This document shows, piece after piece, positions 28,344 to 37,103 of a DNA stretch of 64,000 nt. The DNA comes from Veillonella sp. (lineage in GTDB: Bacteria; Bacillota; Negativicutes; Veillonellales; Veillonellaceae), in assembly GCF_018364065.1 (NCBI RefSeq), contig NZ_JAGZMO010000002.1, positions 248,001 to 312,000 of the forward strand. The letters run 5' to 3'. The position numbers were made by a program, and so were the translations under genes. The notes below the pieces were generated by a model. It ran no database searches, had not been told where the DNA came from, and was given only the letters and a program-made list of their open reading frames with translations. Each line of letters starts with the position of its first letter. Position 1 is the first letter of the stretch.

Positions 28344-28372
28344 ACTATAACACTATGAATTAGCCATGTCAA
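28344..28372 (-). promoter_or_regulatory. promoter of the cysK-cysE T-box leader
   Basis: TTGACA (28372-28367), 17-base spacer, TATAGT (28349-28344). Confidence 0.8.
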
Positions 28373-28534
28373 CTTCTTTTTTACAAGTTTAACACATTTA
28401 ATTAATTTTTAAAAGCATCAATATGCGTAATTTCCCGATTTTACCAATATATTTCAATACCCTTATCAAAATTTTTCAATCAGTTACATGTATGAAAAAA
28501 TACATTTATGTATCATAAGAGGATAAAAGAAGAT

Positions 28535-28572
28535 AAAAAGCCGACCCCATAATAGGGCCGGCTTCTGATTTT
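28535..28572 (-). terminator. terminator of the secreted Lys/Pro-rich protein gene
   Basis: AGCCGRCCC/GGGCCGGCT hairpin followed on the minus strand by TTTTT. Confidence 0.8.
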
Positions 28573-28603
28573 TTAGGAACAGTTAGTTACTATGTGTTGA
28601 TTA

Positions 28604-28660
28604 CTCAGTGTTAATTACTAAGCACTTAATTACTAAGCACTTAATTATTAAGCGTTAATA
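28604..28660. repeat. 15-bp tandem repeats at a gene 3' end
   Basis: Two exact TTAATTACTAAGCAC-type units plus a third variant that contains the stop codon and last two codons of the adjacent minus-strand gene. Confidence 0.75.
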
Positions 28661-29109
28661 ACCAATGTTAAATTGCTATCTTTTTGTGGAGCAGGTTCTT
28701 TGTCCTTAATATCTTTCTTTGGTGGCTTTGGAGCGTCTTTCTTTACTTCCGGTTTTTCTACTTTTTTGCGATTTTCATAATCGTTAGCCAATGCTACGCG
28801 GCGTTTTTCTTTGTCATCCTGACTTACAGCCGGTTTATTTTTCTGTTTATCAATAGCTTTCTGCTCTTTGTTATTGGCAGGTGCTTTTACGTTCTTGTCA
28901 TTTGCACCCTTCTGATCCTTGTTCATATTTGGAGCTTGTGGTGCTTTATTAGCATCTTTAGCGTCCTTGTTATCATTTTGTGCATTCCATTGAATATTGG
29001 ATTGGCTGTCATAAGGCATTACAGATGCAGCGTTTACAACAAATCCGATAGAGTTAGCCCATAAAGTTACGGCCGCCACAGGCACCATCAATACATACTT
29101 ACGTTCCAT
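28648..29109 (-). CDS. secreted Lys/Asn/Pro-rich protein of unknown function
   Basis: A 153-residue protein I do not recognise. ATG 29109 follows GGAGG with eight-base spacing. The N terminus is a signal peptide (basic start, hydrophobic VPVAAVTLW core, cleavage probably near VNAAS). The rest is highly charged and low-complexity, rich in Lys, Asp, Asn, Gln and Pro (KDAPKPPKKDIKDKEP), with no cysteine after the signal. It is probably disordered and extracytoplasmic. It stands alone with its own terminator. Confidence 0.7.
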   Translation of the reverse strand: MERKYVLMVPVAAVTLWANSIGFVVNAASVMPYDSQSNIQWNAQNDNKDAKDANKAPQAPNMNKDQKGANDKNVKAPANNKEQKAIDKQKNKPAVSQDDKEKRRVALANDYENRKKVEKPEVKKDAPKPPKKDIKDKEPAPQKDSNLTLVINA

Positions 29110-29445
29110 AATTAAATCCTCCCTGAGTTTCATAATTATACAGATTTTACATTCTTGGAACACATTTTATTAGCGTATTCCATTTAATCTACTTACATGT
29201 ATACGTCAATTTCTTATCTATACCCTCGTGTTACAAACAACTGTTTTTCTGAGGGAATACCTATAATATACGCATATTTTATGAGTTCAGTGTGAACGTT
29301 AAGTGAGAGTTTGATGAGTTCTGTAGAAATACCTTTGTATTTTCTCTAATGGAATCATCATTTTATACAATCGCATTCAATTGAATTTTTATTCTCATAT
29401 ACTTCACTATTTATTCATGATAATTAATGGATGACCACCCGCTCA

Positions 29446-29481
29446 ACAAAAAAAGCTGCCAATCATAAGATTGACAGCTTA
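29446..29481 (-). terminator. terminator of the candidate small RNA
   Basis: AAGCTGTCAATC/GATTGGCAGCTT hairpin followed by TTTTTTTG on the minus strand. Confidence 0.85.
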
Positions 29482-29670
29482 TATTTACAAAGAAAAGTGC
29501 CCCAGCCCTTAGGGAGGAGGCTGAGGCAAGGTGTTCGTACATGTTTGTACTCACGATTAGGTATAGGTATTTAGAGGTTTTAACAAGTAGAATCACTTCC
29601 TATAATTCCGGGATAAAGAATTATATTAAGTCGTAATCACTAGGGAGAGTAATTACTGTTCTCTTGTTAT
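29447..29670 (-). ncRNA. candidate structured small RNA, unclassified
   Basis: No reading frame, but a strong promoter directly upstream, a terminator at the end, and internal structure. The 5' part folds with AACAAG/CTTGTT closing a domain that holds GTAATTACT/AGTGATTAC and TATAATTC/GAATTATA hairpins. Further on comes a 10-bp hairpin, TGCCTCAGCC/GGCTGGGGCA. Expected length about 220 bases. I could not match it to 6S, tmRNA, RNase P or a riboswitch class. Confidence 0.55.
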
Positions 29671-29676
29671 GTACAC

Positions 29677-29705
29677 ATTATAACATGTAAATCTAATAAT
29701 TTCAA
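29677..29705 (-). promoter_or_regulatory. promoter of the candidate small RNA
   Basis: TTGAAA (29705-29700), 17-base spacer, TATAAT (29682-29677). Confidence 0.7.
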
Positions 29706-29751
29706 TATGTAAAATCTATTTTTTTCGATTTATTTTTCTAAAAATCTAAAA

Positions 29752-29792
29752 AAGGCTATAAACCCAGTCATAGAGCCTGTTTATAGCCTTTT
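29752..29792 (-). terminator. terminator downstream of the SGNH hydrolase gene
   Basis: AAAAGGCTATAAAC/GTTTATAGCC hairpin with T-rich tail; near-symmetric. The 300 bases between it and 30098 hold only degenerate repeats (about 30045-30110). Confidence 0.7.
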
Positions 29793-30044
29793 ATATTTTG
29801 AAATTTATTTGATTTTCATGGCGTTTTTAAGAAATTCTTACCATAATTTTACCAAAATTAAACATCCAACGAATCAAATACGCCCTTTTTATTGTGATAT
29901 GGACAATCATAATTCATTCTGTTTATTAATTTTTAAAATCAAAAATTAATATGATATAAAATATTCGCCCCAATTAAGCTTCGCTCTGTCTAATAGTTTC
30001 GCTTAAGAAGATTATTCAATTAAAGAGCTAATCATCTCCGGCTC

Positions 30045-30110
30045 AAACTAAAAGTCTAATATTCACGGTCTACTACCATGGTCTAATACTCACGGTCTCA
30101 GACTAAAGGC
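30045..30110. repeat. degenerate tandem repeats at the SGNH hydrolase 3' end
   Basis: Variants of GTCTAATACTCACG recur two to three times and run into the stop codon of the minus-strand gene at 30098-30100. Confidence 0.55.
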
Positions 30111-30727
30111 CTAATAACCTCCGCAGCGATCTCATACATATAGCGATACCCCAATTCATTCGGGTGCACATCGCCGTCATAAATGATTTCCTTTCGGTCA
30201 TCCGCCGCTCTCAATGTCTTATAAAAGTCTATAAACAGCATGTGATGAGCGCGGCAATATTCCAGCAGCTTGTCACGATACGCCTGAATAATCGCATTAT
30301 CGCCATCCGGATCCCAGTCAATATGAGGGGGAATCCCCATAATAATCTGTGCACCGCGGGCGCGAATATACTGGATGCTCTTCAATAACGTTTTTAAACA
30401 ATACTCCGCATCACGGCCCTGTAAAATATCATTCGTGCCACCCATGATAAAGACAATATCAAACGAAAGCTCTTTCGTAAGTTCACCAATACCGCATGAG
30501 CGACTTTGGCCATATATTGTGCCCTCAAATGATCCGCTATAACAGCGCTCCAGATTATTATAAATCGCCTGCAAACTGGCTCCATCCACGCCGGCATTGG
30601 TAACCGCCAAAGTAGTCCCCGGCTTCTTATGTGCCTCCAAGTCTTTAGCAGTCAGTTCTACCCATCCCAATCCGTATGGCACATCATAACCGCGCGTTAA
30701 ACTGTCGCCAATAAATAAAATGTTCAT
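30098..30727 (-). CDS. SGNH/GDSL-family hydrolase
   Basis: A 209-residue esterase/lipase of the SGNH superfamily. Block I FIGDSLTRGYD carries the Ser nucleophile, block III is GGTNDIL, and block V DVHPNELGY gives the Asp-His pair. There is no signal peptide, so it probably acts in the cytoplasm on an acyl ester (TAP-esterase-like size). Start ATG 30727 follows GGGAGG. Substrate not assignable. It lies downstream of queC on the same strand without a terminator in the 88-base gap. Confidence 0.88.
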   Translation of the reverse strand: MNILFIGDSLTRGYDVPYGLGWVELTAKDLEAHKKPGTTLAVTNAGVDGASLQAIYNNLERCYSGSFEGTIYGQSRSCGIGELTKELSFDIVFIMGGTNDILQGRDAEYCLKTLLKSIQYIRARGAQIIMGIPPHIDWDPDGDNAIIQAYRDKLLEYCRAHHMLFIDFYKTLRAADDRKEIIYDGDVHPNELGYRYMYEIAAEVIRPLV

Positions 30728-30815
30728 CCTGACCTCCCTATGCTACCTATATTTCCTATACTTCCTATACTTTCCATACTCCCTCATAAGTACGCACAAA
30801 CCTTTAACATCAAGT

Positions 30816-31508
30816 CTATTTTTTCATCAAAGGATCCACTGTACCGTTCAATTCGAAGGCTTTGATTCTGTCAATACACGTACCGCAGGTGCCGCAAGGT
30901 GTATCACCACCTTCATAGCAACTCCAAGTTAACTCATAAGGCACGTTCAATTTCAAACCTACGCCAACAAGCTGCGCTTTGTTCATCGCTGCAAACGGAG
31001 CCACCACATTTACTTTTTCGTAAGTACCCAAAGAGATAGCTTTGCCCATCGCTTCAATGAACGCTTCACTGCAATCGGCATAGGCATTACCTGCCGCATC
31101 ATCCGCATGAGCGCCCAAATAAATTTCCACCTCTTCATCAGGGAACAGGCTCATTCCCAAGGCGGCCACAGAGGACATCATGAGGCCGTTTCTAAATGGC
31201 ACATAAGTGCTTACAATTTGCCCCGGTTGCTCATCAATCTGTTCCGCGTAGCTTTTATGAACAATTTTCTCTGTAGAACCTTCCATCAATGATGAATTTG
31301 AGTATTTTAAAATATTAGCCAAGTTCAATTCGTAATGAGGCACTTCGTAGTATGCCGCAATGTTACGGGCACATGCTAATTCCTTATCATGCTTCTGACC
31401 GTAGAAAATCGACACGGCCACCACATTTTCCTTCCCTAATTTATCAATGGCTAAAGCCAGACAAGTGGTGGAGTCAACACCGCCACTGGATAATACAACT
31501 GCTTTCAT
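30816..31508 (-). CDS. queC: 7-cyano-7-deazaguanine synthase
   Basis: QueC, 230 residues, converts 7-carboxy-7-deazaguanine to preQ0 with ATP and ammonia, on the route to queuosine. PP-loop SSGGVDSTT is at residues 7-15; the zinc site is the C-terminal CYEGGDTPCGTCGTC. Start ATG 31508 follows a moderate AAAGGAG. queD and queE are not in the window, so the pathway genes are dispersed. Confidence 0.95.
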   Translation of the reverse strand: MKAVVLSSGGVDSTTCLALAIDKLGKENVVAVSIFYGQKHDKELACARNIAAYYEVPHYELNLANILKYSNSSLMEGSTEKIVHKSYAEQIDEQPGQIVSTYVPFRNGLMMSSVAALGMSLFPDEEVEIYLGAHADDAAGNAYADCSEAFIEAMGKAISLGTYEKVNVVAPFAAMNKAQLVGVGLKLNVPYELTWSCYEGGDTPCGTCGTCIDRIKAFELNGTVDPLMKK

Positions 31509-31732
31509 GATTTACTCCTTTATATATAATTTCGTTTAACTGTGTACATATAATTCAGTTTCAACATATAGATACAATCTACGTTGAATATATTGTGATG
31601 CATGCGTTGCAATGTCCAGCAATATATACAAATGTGTAGACATGTGTTGCAATGTCTAGCAATGTATATAAATGTGTAGACATGTCTATACATTTATATA
31701 ATACCACAGTGTCATCAGATAGAGGCAAAGAA
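31509..31732. other. repeat-rich intergenic region
   Basis: Contains two copies of a roughly 45-base unit (ATGTGTTGCAATGTC-AGCAAT, then TATAAATGTGTAGAC) at about 31600-31690. No gene seen. Confidence 0.55.
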
Positions 31733-31775
31733 AAACGACCACTCTGTAAGTTGCGATGTCTTACAAGAGAGGTCG
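31733..31775 (-). terminator. terminator of the ECF transporter operon
   Basis: ACGACC-CTCTGTAAG/CTTACA-GAGAGGTCGT stem followed on the minus strand by TTTTT. Between it and the ecfT stop lies a degenerate CTAATTATTGA-type repeat. Confidence 0.8.
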
Positions 31776-31936
31776 TTTTACTAACCGGTAGCTCTACTAA
31801 CTACCAGCTACGAATTACTAATTTTGCTAATTATTGATTTTACTAACTACAAAGTAAACTAGCTAATAATTAGTTAACTTGCCTGTTCATGATGAACTGC
31901 ATTTGATTTAATGTTATTGTAATTCAACAACATTTA

Positions 31937-32617
31937 TTACATCATGCCGCGTCCGTACATAATGAGTGCCACGGTGATGGCCACTAAGATGAGGACTACT
32001 ACATAATCCAAGCCTTTCATACCAACTTTAGCTACGAAGCTGTGATCTTCATTGCCGAAGCCGCGAAGTTCCAAAGACAAGGCCATGGTTTCCGAACGGC
32101 CAAGGGATTTTAACAATAAAGGCTGTACGATTGAGCCATAGGATTTGCAGCGTTTGAAGAAGTTGCTGTTCAAGGCTAAGCCACGGCATGCCTGTGCTTC
32201 CTGTACGGCTTTGCTTTCCGCGATGAAGTCCGGTACGAAGCGAAGAGCCGCTGTAAACATAAATGCGTATTCGTAAGGAATTTTACACTGTGTTACAAGA
32301 GCTGCCGTTAAGTCCTGCAATTTTGTAGTAGCCAAGAGCATGATGAATACCATGGTCATGCAAAGCATGCGAAGGCCTGTTACATACGCAGATTCCAAAG
32401 TGCCGCCGCCCAAGTATTGAACCAAGGCAAGGAATACTGCAAAGATAGTTAAAGTCACAACTGCTTTATACTGTTTTACCAATAAGCCGGTCGCCAATAA
32501 GATTAAGAGTTCTAACGCTAACAGCATAAGCAGGTCAAGGGACGTGGTCAGCAAAATCGCCCAAACGGAGAAGGCAATGGTCATCAATATTTTAGTAAAT
32601 GGTACTAATTGTTTCAT
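31937..32617 (-). CDS. ecfT: ECF transporter transmembrane subunit EcfT
   Basis: T component of an energy-coupling-factor importer, 226 residues, with about five membrane segments. The two coupling-helix signatures that contact the ATPases are visible as ACRGLAL and ELRGFG. It is the last gene of a three-gene operon, starting nine bases after the ATPase gene. In a dedicated (group I) ECF system T serves the S component encoded beside it. Confidence 0.92.
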   Translation of the reverse strand: MKQLVPFTKILMTIAFSVWAILLTTSLDLLMLLALELLILLATGLLVKQYKAVVTLTIFAVFLALVQYLGGGTLESAYVTGLRMLCMTMVFIMLLATTKLQDLTAALVTQCKIPYEYAFMFTAALRFVPDFIAESKAVQEAQACRGLALNSNFFKRCKSYGSIVQPLLLKSLGRSETMALSLELRGFGNEDHSFVAKVGMKGLDYVVVLILVAITVALIMYGRGMM

Positions 32618-32626
32618 CTTTACCTC

Positions 32627-33436
32627 CTACTCGGCCCGGCCTAATGCCAACATACGCCGTTCAAATTCTTTCATAGATTTGCAGTAGCCGATGCCCGGTA
32701 CCGCTTCAGATAATTCCACACAAGGCGGTTTAGTTAAACCTAAGTCAAATAAATCGTTTCGTTTCGTAAATAGTTCTTCCGGTGTGCCGTCAAATGCTTT
32801 GGTACCATATCCGATAATAATGGCGCGGGTGCAATGACCGGCCATAATTTCCATGTCATGAGTAACCAAGATAATCGTCAAACCGGTAGCTCGCAAGGTT
32901 TCCAAAAGTTCCAACAGTTCTCTTGTTTCTTTACCGTCCTGACCGCTGGTCGGTTCGTCAAGAATAAGGATCTTGGAGTTCATTGCCAACGCGGAGGCGA
33001 TGGCTACGCGCTGCTTTTCACCACGGCGTAGAGTTGGCGGATAAGCATCTTTCAAATGACTGATACCTGTCGACTCCAAAGCCTTAGCCGTAATGTCCGC
33101 TACTTCCGCTTTCGTATACCCCAGCTGTTCAGGACCGAACGCCACTTCTTCGCCTACAGTAGGGCGGAACATTTGGCGGTCCGGCTGTTGAAATACATAG
33201 CCGATGAAACGGCCTCGTTCTGCCGGTTCCAATTTAGTAATGTCGCGGCCGTCATACACGATAGTGCCGCCACGCGGTTTTTCCAAGCCCATCAACAAAC
33301 GTGTTACCGTCGTTTTACCGGAGCCGTTACGACCGCCCAAAGCGATGAACTCGCCCTTACCGATGTTAAAGTCTACATCGTCAATTATATCGCGACCGGC
33401 CACATAGCCGAATCGTAAGCCTCTAACTTCTAACAT
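32627..33436 (-). CDS. ecfA: ECF transporter ATPase EcfA, atypical signature motif
   Basis: ABC ATPase of 269 residues. Walker A GGRNGSGKTT, Q-loop YVFQQPDRQ, Walker B ILILDEPTSGQD and H-loop VTHDME are intact. The signature, normally LSGGQ, reads LRRGEKQR. The partner ATPase, fused to the S component upstream, keeps LSGGQRQR. One of the two composite ATP sites should therefore be altered. Start ATG 33436 is 17 bases after the fusion gene. Confidence 0.92.
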   Translation of the reverse strand: MLEVRGLRFGYVAGRDIIDDVDFNIGKGEFIALGGRNGSGKTTVTRLLMGLEKPRGGTIVYDGRDITKLEPAERGRFIGYVFQQPDRQMFRPTVGEEVAFGPEQLGYTKAEVADITAKALESTGISHLKDAYPPTLRRGEKQRVAIASALAMNSKILILDEPTSGQDGKETRELLELLETLRATGLTIILVTHDMEIMAGHCTRAIIIGYGTKAFDGTPEELFTKRNDLFDLGLTKPPCVELSEAVPGIGYCKSMKEFERRMLALGRAE

Positions 33437-33453
33437 TTATTCCTCCCGAGCGT

Positions 33454-34929
33454 TCACATGCTCTTAACCGAATCTAACAAGCCGTCTTTTGCCGCGTTTA
33501 CACTCAACCATGGCTGTGCAAATCGGTAGCCCCCTTTTTCGAGGCGCATATAAGTTACGAAAATCGATGGCAACGCATCTACGTAAATATTGTTATCATA
33601 CATGTAACGAAGTGTCGTTTCCGGTGTATCATCGCAGCGAATTTCACCGTCCACCATGAGCGCCATGCGGTTTGCATATGGCAATACAGCGTGTAAATCG
33701 TGATCGATAACAACTACGGTGATACCGTATTCTTTATTCAAACGGCCAACTAAACGATACAGTTCGTCTGTACCTTCCGGATCAAGGGAGCTGGTAGGTT
33801 CGTCCAACACTAAGATGGAAGGGTTCGTAGCCAATACGGAGGCGATAGCCAAACGTTGACGTTGTCCGCCTGACAAGCTTGTAATCTTACGGTTTTCCAT
33901 GCCTTCCAAGCCAACCTGTTTAAATACAGCGGCGCTGCGCTCTTTAATTTCTTCCGGTGTATAACCGCGATTTTCCATAGCGAACGCCACTTCTTCGCCT
34001 ACGGTCATTGTTACGAGCTGTGTATCATAGTCTGCCAACACAACGCCGATTTCCGTAGCCAATTCAGCAATCTCAAGCTGTGTAGTGGCTTTGCCATTTA
34101 CGAAAACCATACCTTCCATGCGGCCGCCGTAGAATTTAGGTACCGCACCGATCATAGCCATGCAGAGAGTGGATTTACCACAGCCGGCAGGGCCGGTAAT
34201 AACGAGGAAGTCGCCGTCATTTACAACTAAGTTTACATCCTTGATAGCCGCTTTTTCCTGACGACCATAATGATAGGTAAAATGTTCAATGCTGATTTTG
34301 CCATTCACAGCAGGAACCAATTCGTACTGGCTGTGATCGCTGGTAATGACTTCGTCTGCACTTGGCAAGTAACCGCGTCTTGCAAACAAACGCTGTGCCG
34401 GAATGTAGAGGAGCGGTGTTACCACTGCGTTACAAAGTGCCACAACGAGCACTAACGGCCACATCCCTTTCATGTACACATCGATTGGCAAGGCTAACAG
34501 TTCAAACAAGATGGTGATGAAAATGCCGCCGGAAACGAGGGTACTCAAGAAACCGGATACTACCGGAGGAATGATGAATTTTCCCACTTTAATGCGGCTT
34601 AACATATGTACTACGAAGGCACAAGTTAATGCACCGGCCGGTTCACTCAACAGGTTCGCATAAGGGAATGCGGACTTGGACGTCATTACATTGATAAGTG
34701 CTGCTACCAAGCCGATACCAAGAGCCTGTTTATAACTTGGACGAGTCAGGTGAATGGCTACGCAGTAGGTAGCAATCATCCAGTTTGGCGTAATCCCCGC
34801 TACACTAGGGCTTACCAAGTGTAAAATCGTGCCCAGTGCCAACATGAGGGTACTTACTGTTACCCAGCGGAATTGGCCGCCCTGCATATGGGTATAAACT
34901 AATTTCGAAACATCCGTAACTCGTTCCAT
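33454..34929 (-). CDS. fused ECF S component (TrpP-like) and ATPase
   Basis: A 491-residue fusion. Residues 1 to about 190 form a membrane domain of five or six helices resembling TrpP tryptophan S components (ALGTILHLVSPSVAGITPNW, then NLLSEPAGALTCAF). Residues about 215-491 are a complete ABC ATPase: Walker A GPAGCGKST, LSGGQRQR, Walker B ILVLDEPTSSLD, H-loop IDHDLH. Start ATG 34929 follows AAGGAGAG. The upstream T-box reads a Trp codon, so tryptophan is the likely substrate. Separate S and A genes are the norm, so the fusion is notable. Family assignment of the S half is from remembered TrpP features. Confidence 0.82.
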   Translation of the reverse strand: MERVTDVSKLVYTHMQGGQFRWVTVSTLMLALGTILHLVSPSVAGITPNWMIATYCVAIHLTRPSYKQALGIGLVAALINVMTSKSAFPYANLLSEPAGALTCAFVVHMLSRIKVGKFIIPPVVSGFLSTLVSGGIFITILFELLALPIDVYMKGMWPLVLVVALCNAVVTPLLYIPAQRLFARRGYLPSADEVITSDHSQYELVPAVNGKISIEHFTYHYGRQEKAAIKDVNLVVNDGDFLVITGPAGCGKSTLCMAMIGAVPKFYGGRMEGMVFVNGKATTQLEIAELATEIGVVLADYDTQLVTMTVGEEVAFAMENRGYTPEEIKERSAAVFKQVGLEGMENRKITSLSGGQRQRLAIASVLATNPSILVLDEPTSSLDPEGTDELYRLVGRLNKEYGITVVVIDHDLHAVLPYANRMALMVDGEIRCDDTPETTLRYMYDNNIYVDALPSIFVTYMRLEKGGYRFAQPWLSVNAAKDGLLDSVKSM

Positions 34930-34970
34930 AATCTCTCCTTCTTCCTAAAAAAGGGTATAAAAAAAACCTT

Positions 34971-35312
34971 TCAATCTCTAATACAATTTCACTGTACTAG
35001 GGACGAAGGTTACTCCGCGGTGCCACCCCAATTGGCCTTTTAAAAAGACCCGGCTCACTACGTACGGCCCTTGCTCAAAAGTTCCAAGTCAGACCTGCCA
35101 AATCGGCAATCTATCCTGTACTCCTATCGAAGGCGATACGCGCTCTTTTGATAACGGTCAGAGACGACCGGTGGTTCCTACTCTCTGTTCGGGCCACATC
35201 TCCCAGGGCCATTCCTTACAGTTTCCGGCGTCGGGCTCACACCATTCCCAACTCGCTGTAGCTGAACTCCTTGTAAGTACTCTTCCTGTTCGCTGACGAT
35301 AACTTTATGTTT
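34971..35312 (-). promoter_or_regulatory. T-box leader, Trp (UGG) specifier
   Basis: tRNA-sensing leader of the ECF operon. Minus strand: GGTGTGAGCCC of stem I, specifier TGG at 35209-35211 within GGAATGGCCCTGGGAG, core GGGTGGCACCGCGG at about 35015-35029, and a terminator AACCTTCG...GAAAGGTT with eight Ts. Aligned on the downstream GAG, the specifier falls exactly where TGC and CTC fall in the Cys and Leu leaders here. The bulge TGGC predicts a tRNA ending GCCA, matching the G discriminator of tRNA-Trp. Confidence 0.9.
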
Positions 35313-35318
35313 TGTTCA

Positions 35319-35348
35319 ATTATACACACAATAAAAAGTAGAAGTCAA
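35319..35348 (-). promoter_or_regulatory. promoter of the Trp T-box leader
   Basis: TTGACT (35348-35343), 18-base spacer, TATAAT (35324-35319). Confidence 0.75.
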
Positions 35349-35377
35349 TACGCAGTTTGTAAAATATAAATAAAATA

Positions 35378-35407
35378 ACGGCCACCATCCCGAAAGACAG
35401 TGGCCGT
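35378..35407 (-). terminator. terminator of the zinc ribbon/DUF805 gene cluster
   Basis: ACGGCCAC/GTGGCCGT hairpin followed on the minus strand by TTATTTTATTT. Confidence 0.8.
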
Positions 35408-35451
35408 CAATATAATCACGCTAATGAGTCTGTACGTTTTACGTCCAAATC

Positions 35452-36114
35452 TTAAAATTTAAAGAAATGTTGTTTTGTATTTGGATCATATACAGGCACA
35501 GGACCATATTGGTTTGGACCAGGCTGAGTTTTTAAAACGCCAAGAACAATCATACCGATCATATTGCCCGCAATTAATACCCACCAACCGGAATGTCCCG
35601 CATCATGAAGTCGACGCACGGATACGCCTAACCCCGGCAATGCAAGACCTAAAATTACAATCCAGCTTAAAACGCTGGCACCAATTTCATCACCAATGAT
35701 TTCACCAATAAAATAGGAAAGGAACACAGCCACAAAGTTCAGTGCTACAAAATACCAGTATTCCTTAGCTGTGGCACGGCCTTTAAACTCTACATATTTC
35801 TGAGTCATACACATTTTAATGGAATCCATAAATGGCGGCTCCCCAATCCAGTTCGGATCAAATGGATTACCTTCCGGTACATATCCATTCTGCTGATAGC
35901 CGTTATACGCACCGGCCTGTGGTTGGTTATAACCACCTTGTACAGGCGCCTGATTGAAATCTTGCGCTACCGGTTGTTGTGGCTGTTGATAATTTGGTGC
36001 CGGAGCCTGCGGTGCAGTATTGGCAGCGGCCCCTCCCTGTTCCATCTTATTACCACAATTTGAACAAAACGCTGCGCCTTCTTTTACTTCTTTACCACAT
36101 TGCGGACAAAACAT
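35452..36114 (-). CDS. zinc ribbon-DUF805 membrane protein (paralogue 1)
   Basis: 220 residues: zinc ribbon CPQCGKEV...CSNCGNKM at residues 3-24, Gln/Pro/Asn/Tyr-rich linker to about 88, then a DUF805 domain with about four membrane helices. DUF805 landmarks: FKGRATAKEYWY, LPGLGVSVRRLHDAGHSGWW, and QPGPNQYGPVP at the end. Start ATG 36114 follows AGGAGGAG. Function unknown for DUF805. It is the last and shortest of six such paralogues on this strand and the least typical, having AGHSGWW where others have SGRSG. Located in the inner membrane with the ribbon most likely cytoplasmic (inference). Confidence 0.88.
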   Translation of the reverse strand: MFCPQCGKEVKEGAAFCSNCGNKMEQGGAAANTAPQAPAPNYQQPQQPVAQDFNQAPVQGGYNQPQAGAYNGYQQNGYVPEGNPFDPNWIGEPPFMDSIKMCMTQKYVEFKGRATAKEYWYFVALNFVAVFLSYFIGEIIGDEIGASVLSWIVILGLALPGLGVSVRRLHDAGHSGWWVLIAGNMIGMIVLGVLKTQPGPNQYGPVPVYDPNTKQHFFKF

Positions 36115-36226
36115 AACTCTCCTCCTACATTCTTTACTACTTTAAATAAAATGATTGCTGATAATTTAATTATAATATATTTTCCAAACAGTTACACGCT
36201 TTTTATACGCATAGTATATACCAAAA

Positions 36227-37003
36227 TTAGCGATATATATGCGTATTAGTAGCAGCGTCAAATACTGGTAGCGGACCATATTGGTTAGGCCCCGGATTAC
36301 TTTCGAGGAACATAAATATGAATACGGCAATATTTACAAATGGAATGTAAACTCCCACAGCCCAAAGTCCGGGGCGGCCGCTGTCATGCAGGCGACGAGC
36401 CGTCAACCCCATGTTTGGCAAGAAGGAAGCCACTGCAAACACATTTACCAATATTTCCGCATCATCAAACAAGAACTCACTGAGGAAGGCAAAGAATATC
36501 ATGAGGATAAAGTATGCTATGGCATACGTCCAGTATTCCTTACGCGTAGCACGGCCATTGAATTCCACATATTTCTGAGTGTACATTCGTATGAAATTAT
36601 CTACAAATGGCGGTGCACTTACCCAGTTAGGGTCCGATGTATTATAACCCGCGCCCTGTTGCCCATAGGGCATTCCATACGAATCCGTCCCCTGTTGCTG
36701 ATAATCATTGGGCTGTCCATAGCCGGGCATTGGTTGCTGCGGCAGGTAACCATCTGTCGGCTGCTGCGACGGATAGCCGTTAGTCGGTTGTTGCTCCGAA
36801 TAGCCGGTTGGCGACTGTTGAAACGAATAGTCATCAACCGGTTGTTCTTGGTATCCATTGGCCGCTCCCTGATTGTCCTGATCAGCCATTGAATCTTGCG
36901 CCTTCGCTTCTTCGTAAGCGTCCAGTTGATCCAGTCGATAACCGCACTTAGGGCAAAAGACCGCTCCGTCTATTACATCTTTTCCACATTGAGGACAAAA
37001 CAT
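36227..37003 (-). CDS. zinc ribbon-DUF805 membrane protein (paralogue 2)
   Basis: 258 residues. Zinc ribbon CPQCGKDV...CPKCGYRL at the N terminus, then a disordered-looking linker of about 115 residues with PTNGYPSQQPTDGYLPQQ-type near repeats. The DUF805 domain follows: FNGRATRKEYWTY, MGLTARRLHDSGRPGLW and NPGPNQYGPLP. Start ATG 37003 follows GGGGGG. Its DUF805 half is closest to paralogue 3, next upstream, suggesting recent tandem duplication. Confidence 0.88.
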   Translation of the reverse strand: MFCPQCGKDVIDGAVFCPKCGYRLDQLDAYEEAKAQDSMADQDNQGAANGYQEQPVDDYSFQQSPTGYSEQQPTNGYPSQQPTDGYLPQQPMPGYGQPNDYQQQGTDSYGMPYGQQGAGYNTSDPNWVSAPPFVDNFIRMYTQKYVEFNGRATRKEYWTYAIAYFILMIFFAFLSEFLFDDAEILVNVFAVASFLPNMGLTARRLHDSGRPGLWAVGVYIPFVNIAVFIFMFLESNPGPNQYGPLPVFDAATNTHIYR

Positions 37004-37103
37004 AACTTCCCCCCACCTTTACGAATTTACTTCATTTTATAAGGTCTCGAATCTTGACTATACTCTATGTTAAAACACATAACCCCATTTAATAGTCCGA
37101 TTC

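Noticed and set aside
36281..36892. 203-codon plus-strand frame opposite zinc ribbon-DUF805 paralogue 2
   Set aside because: It is antisense to a well-supported gene with family motifs and lacks a binding site.
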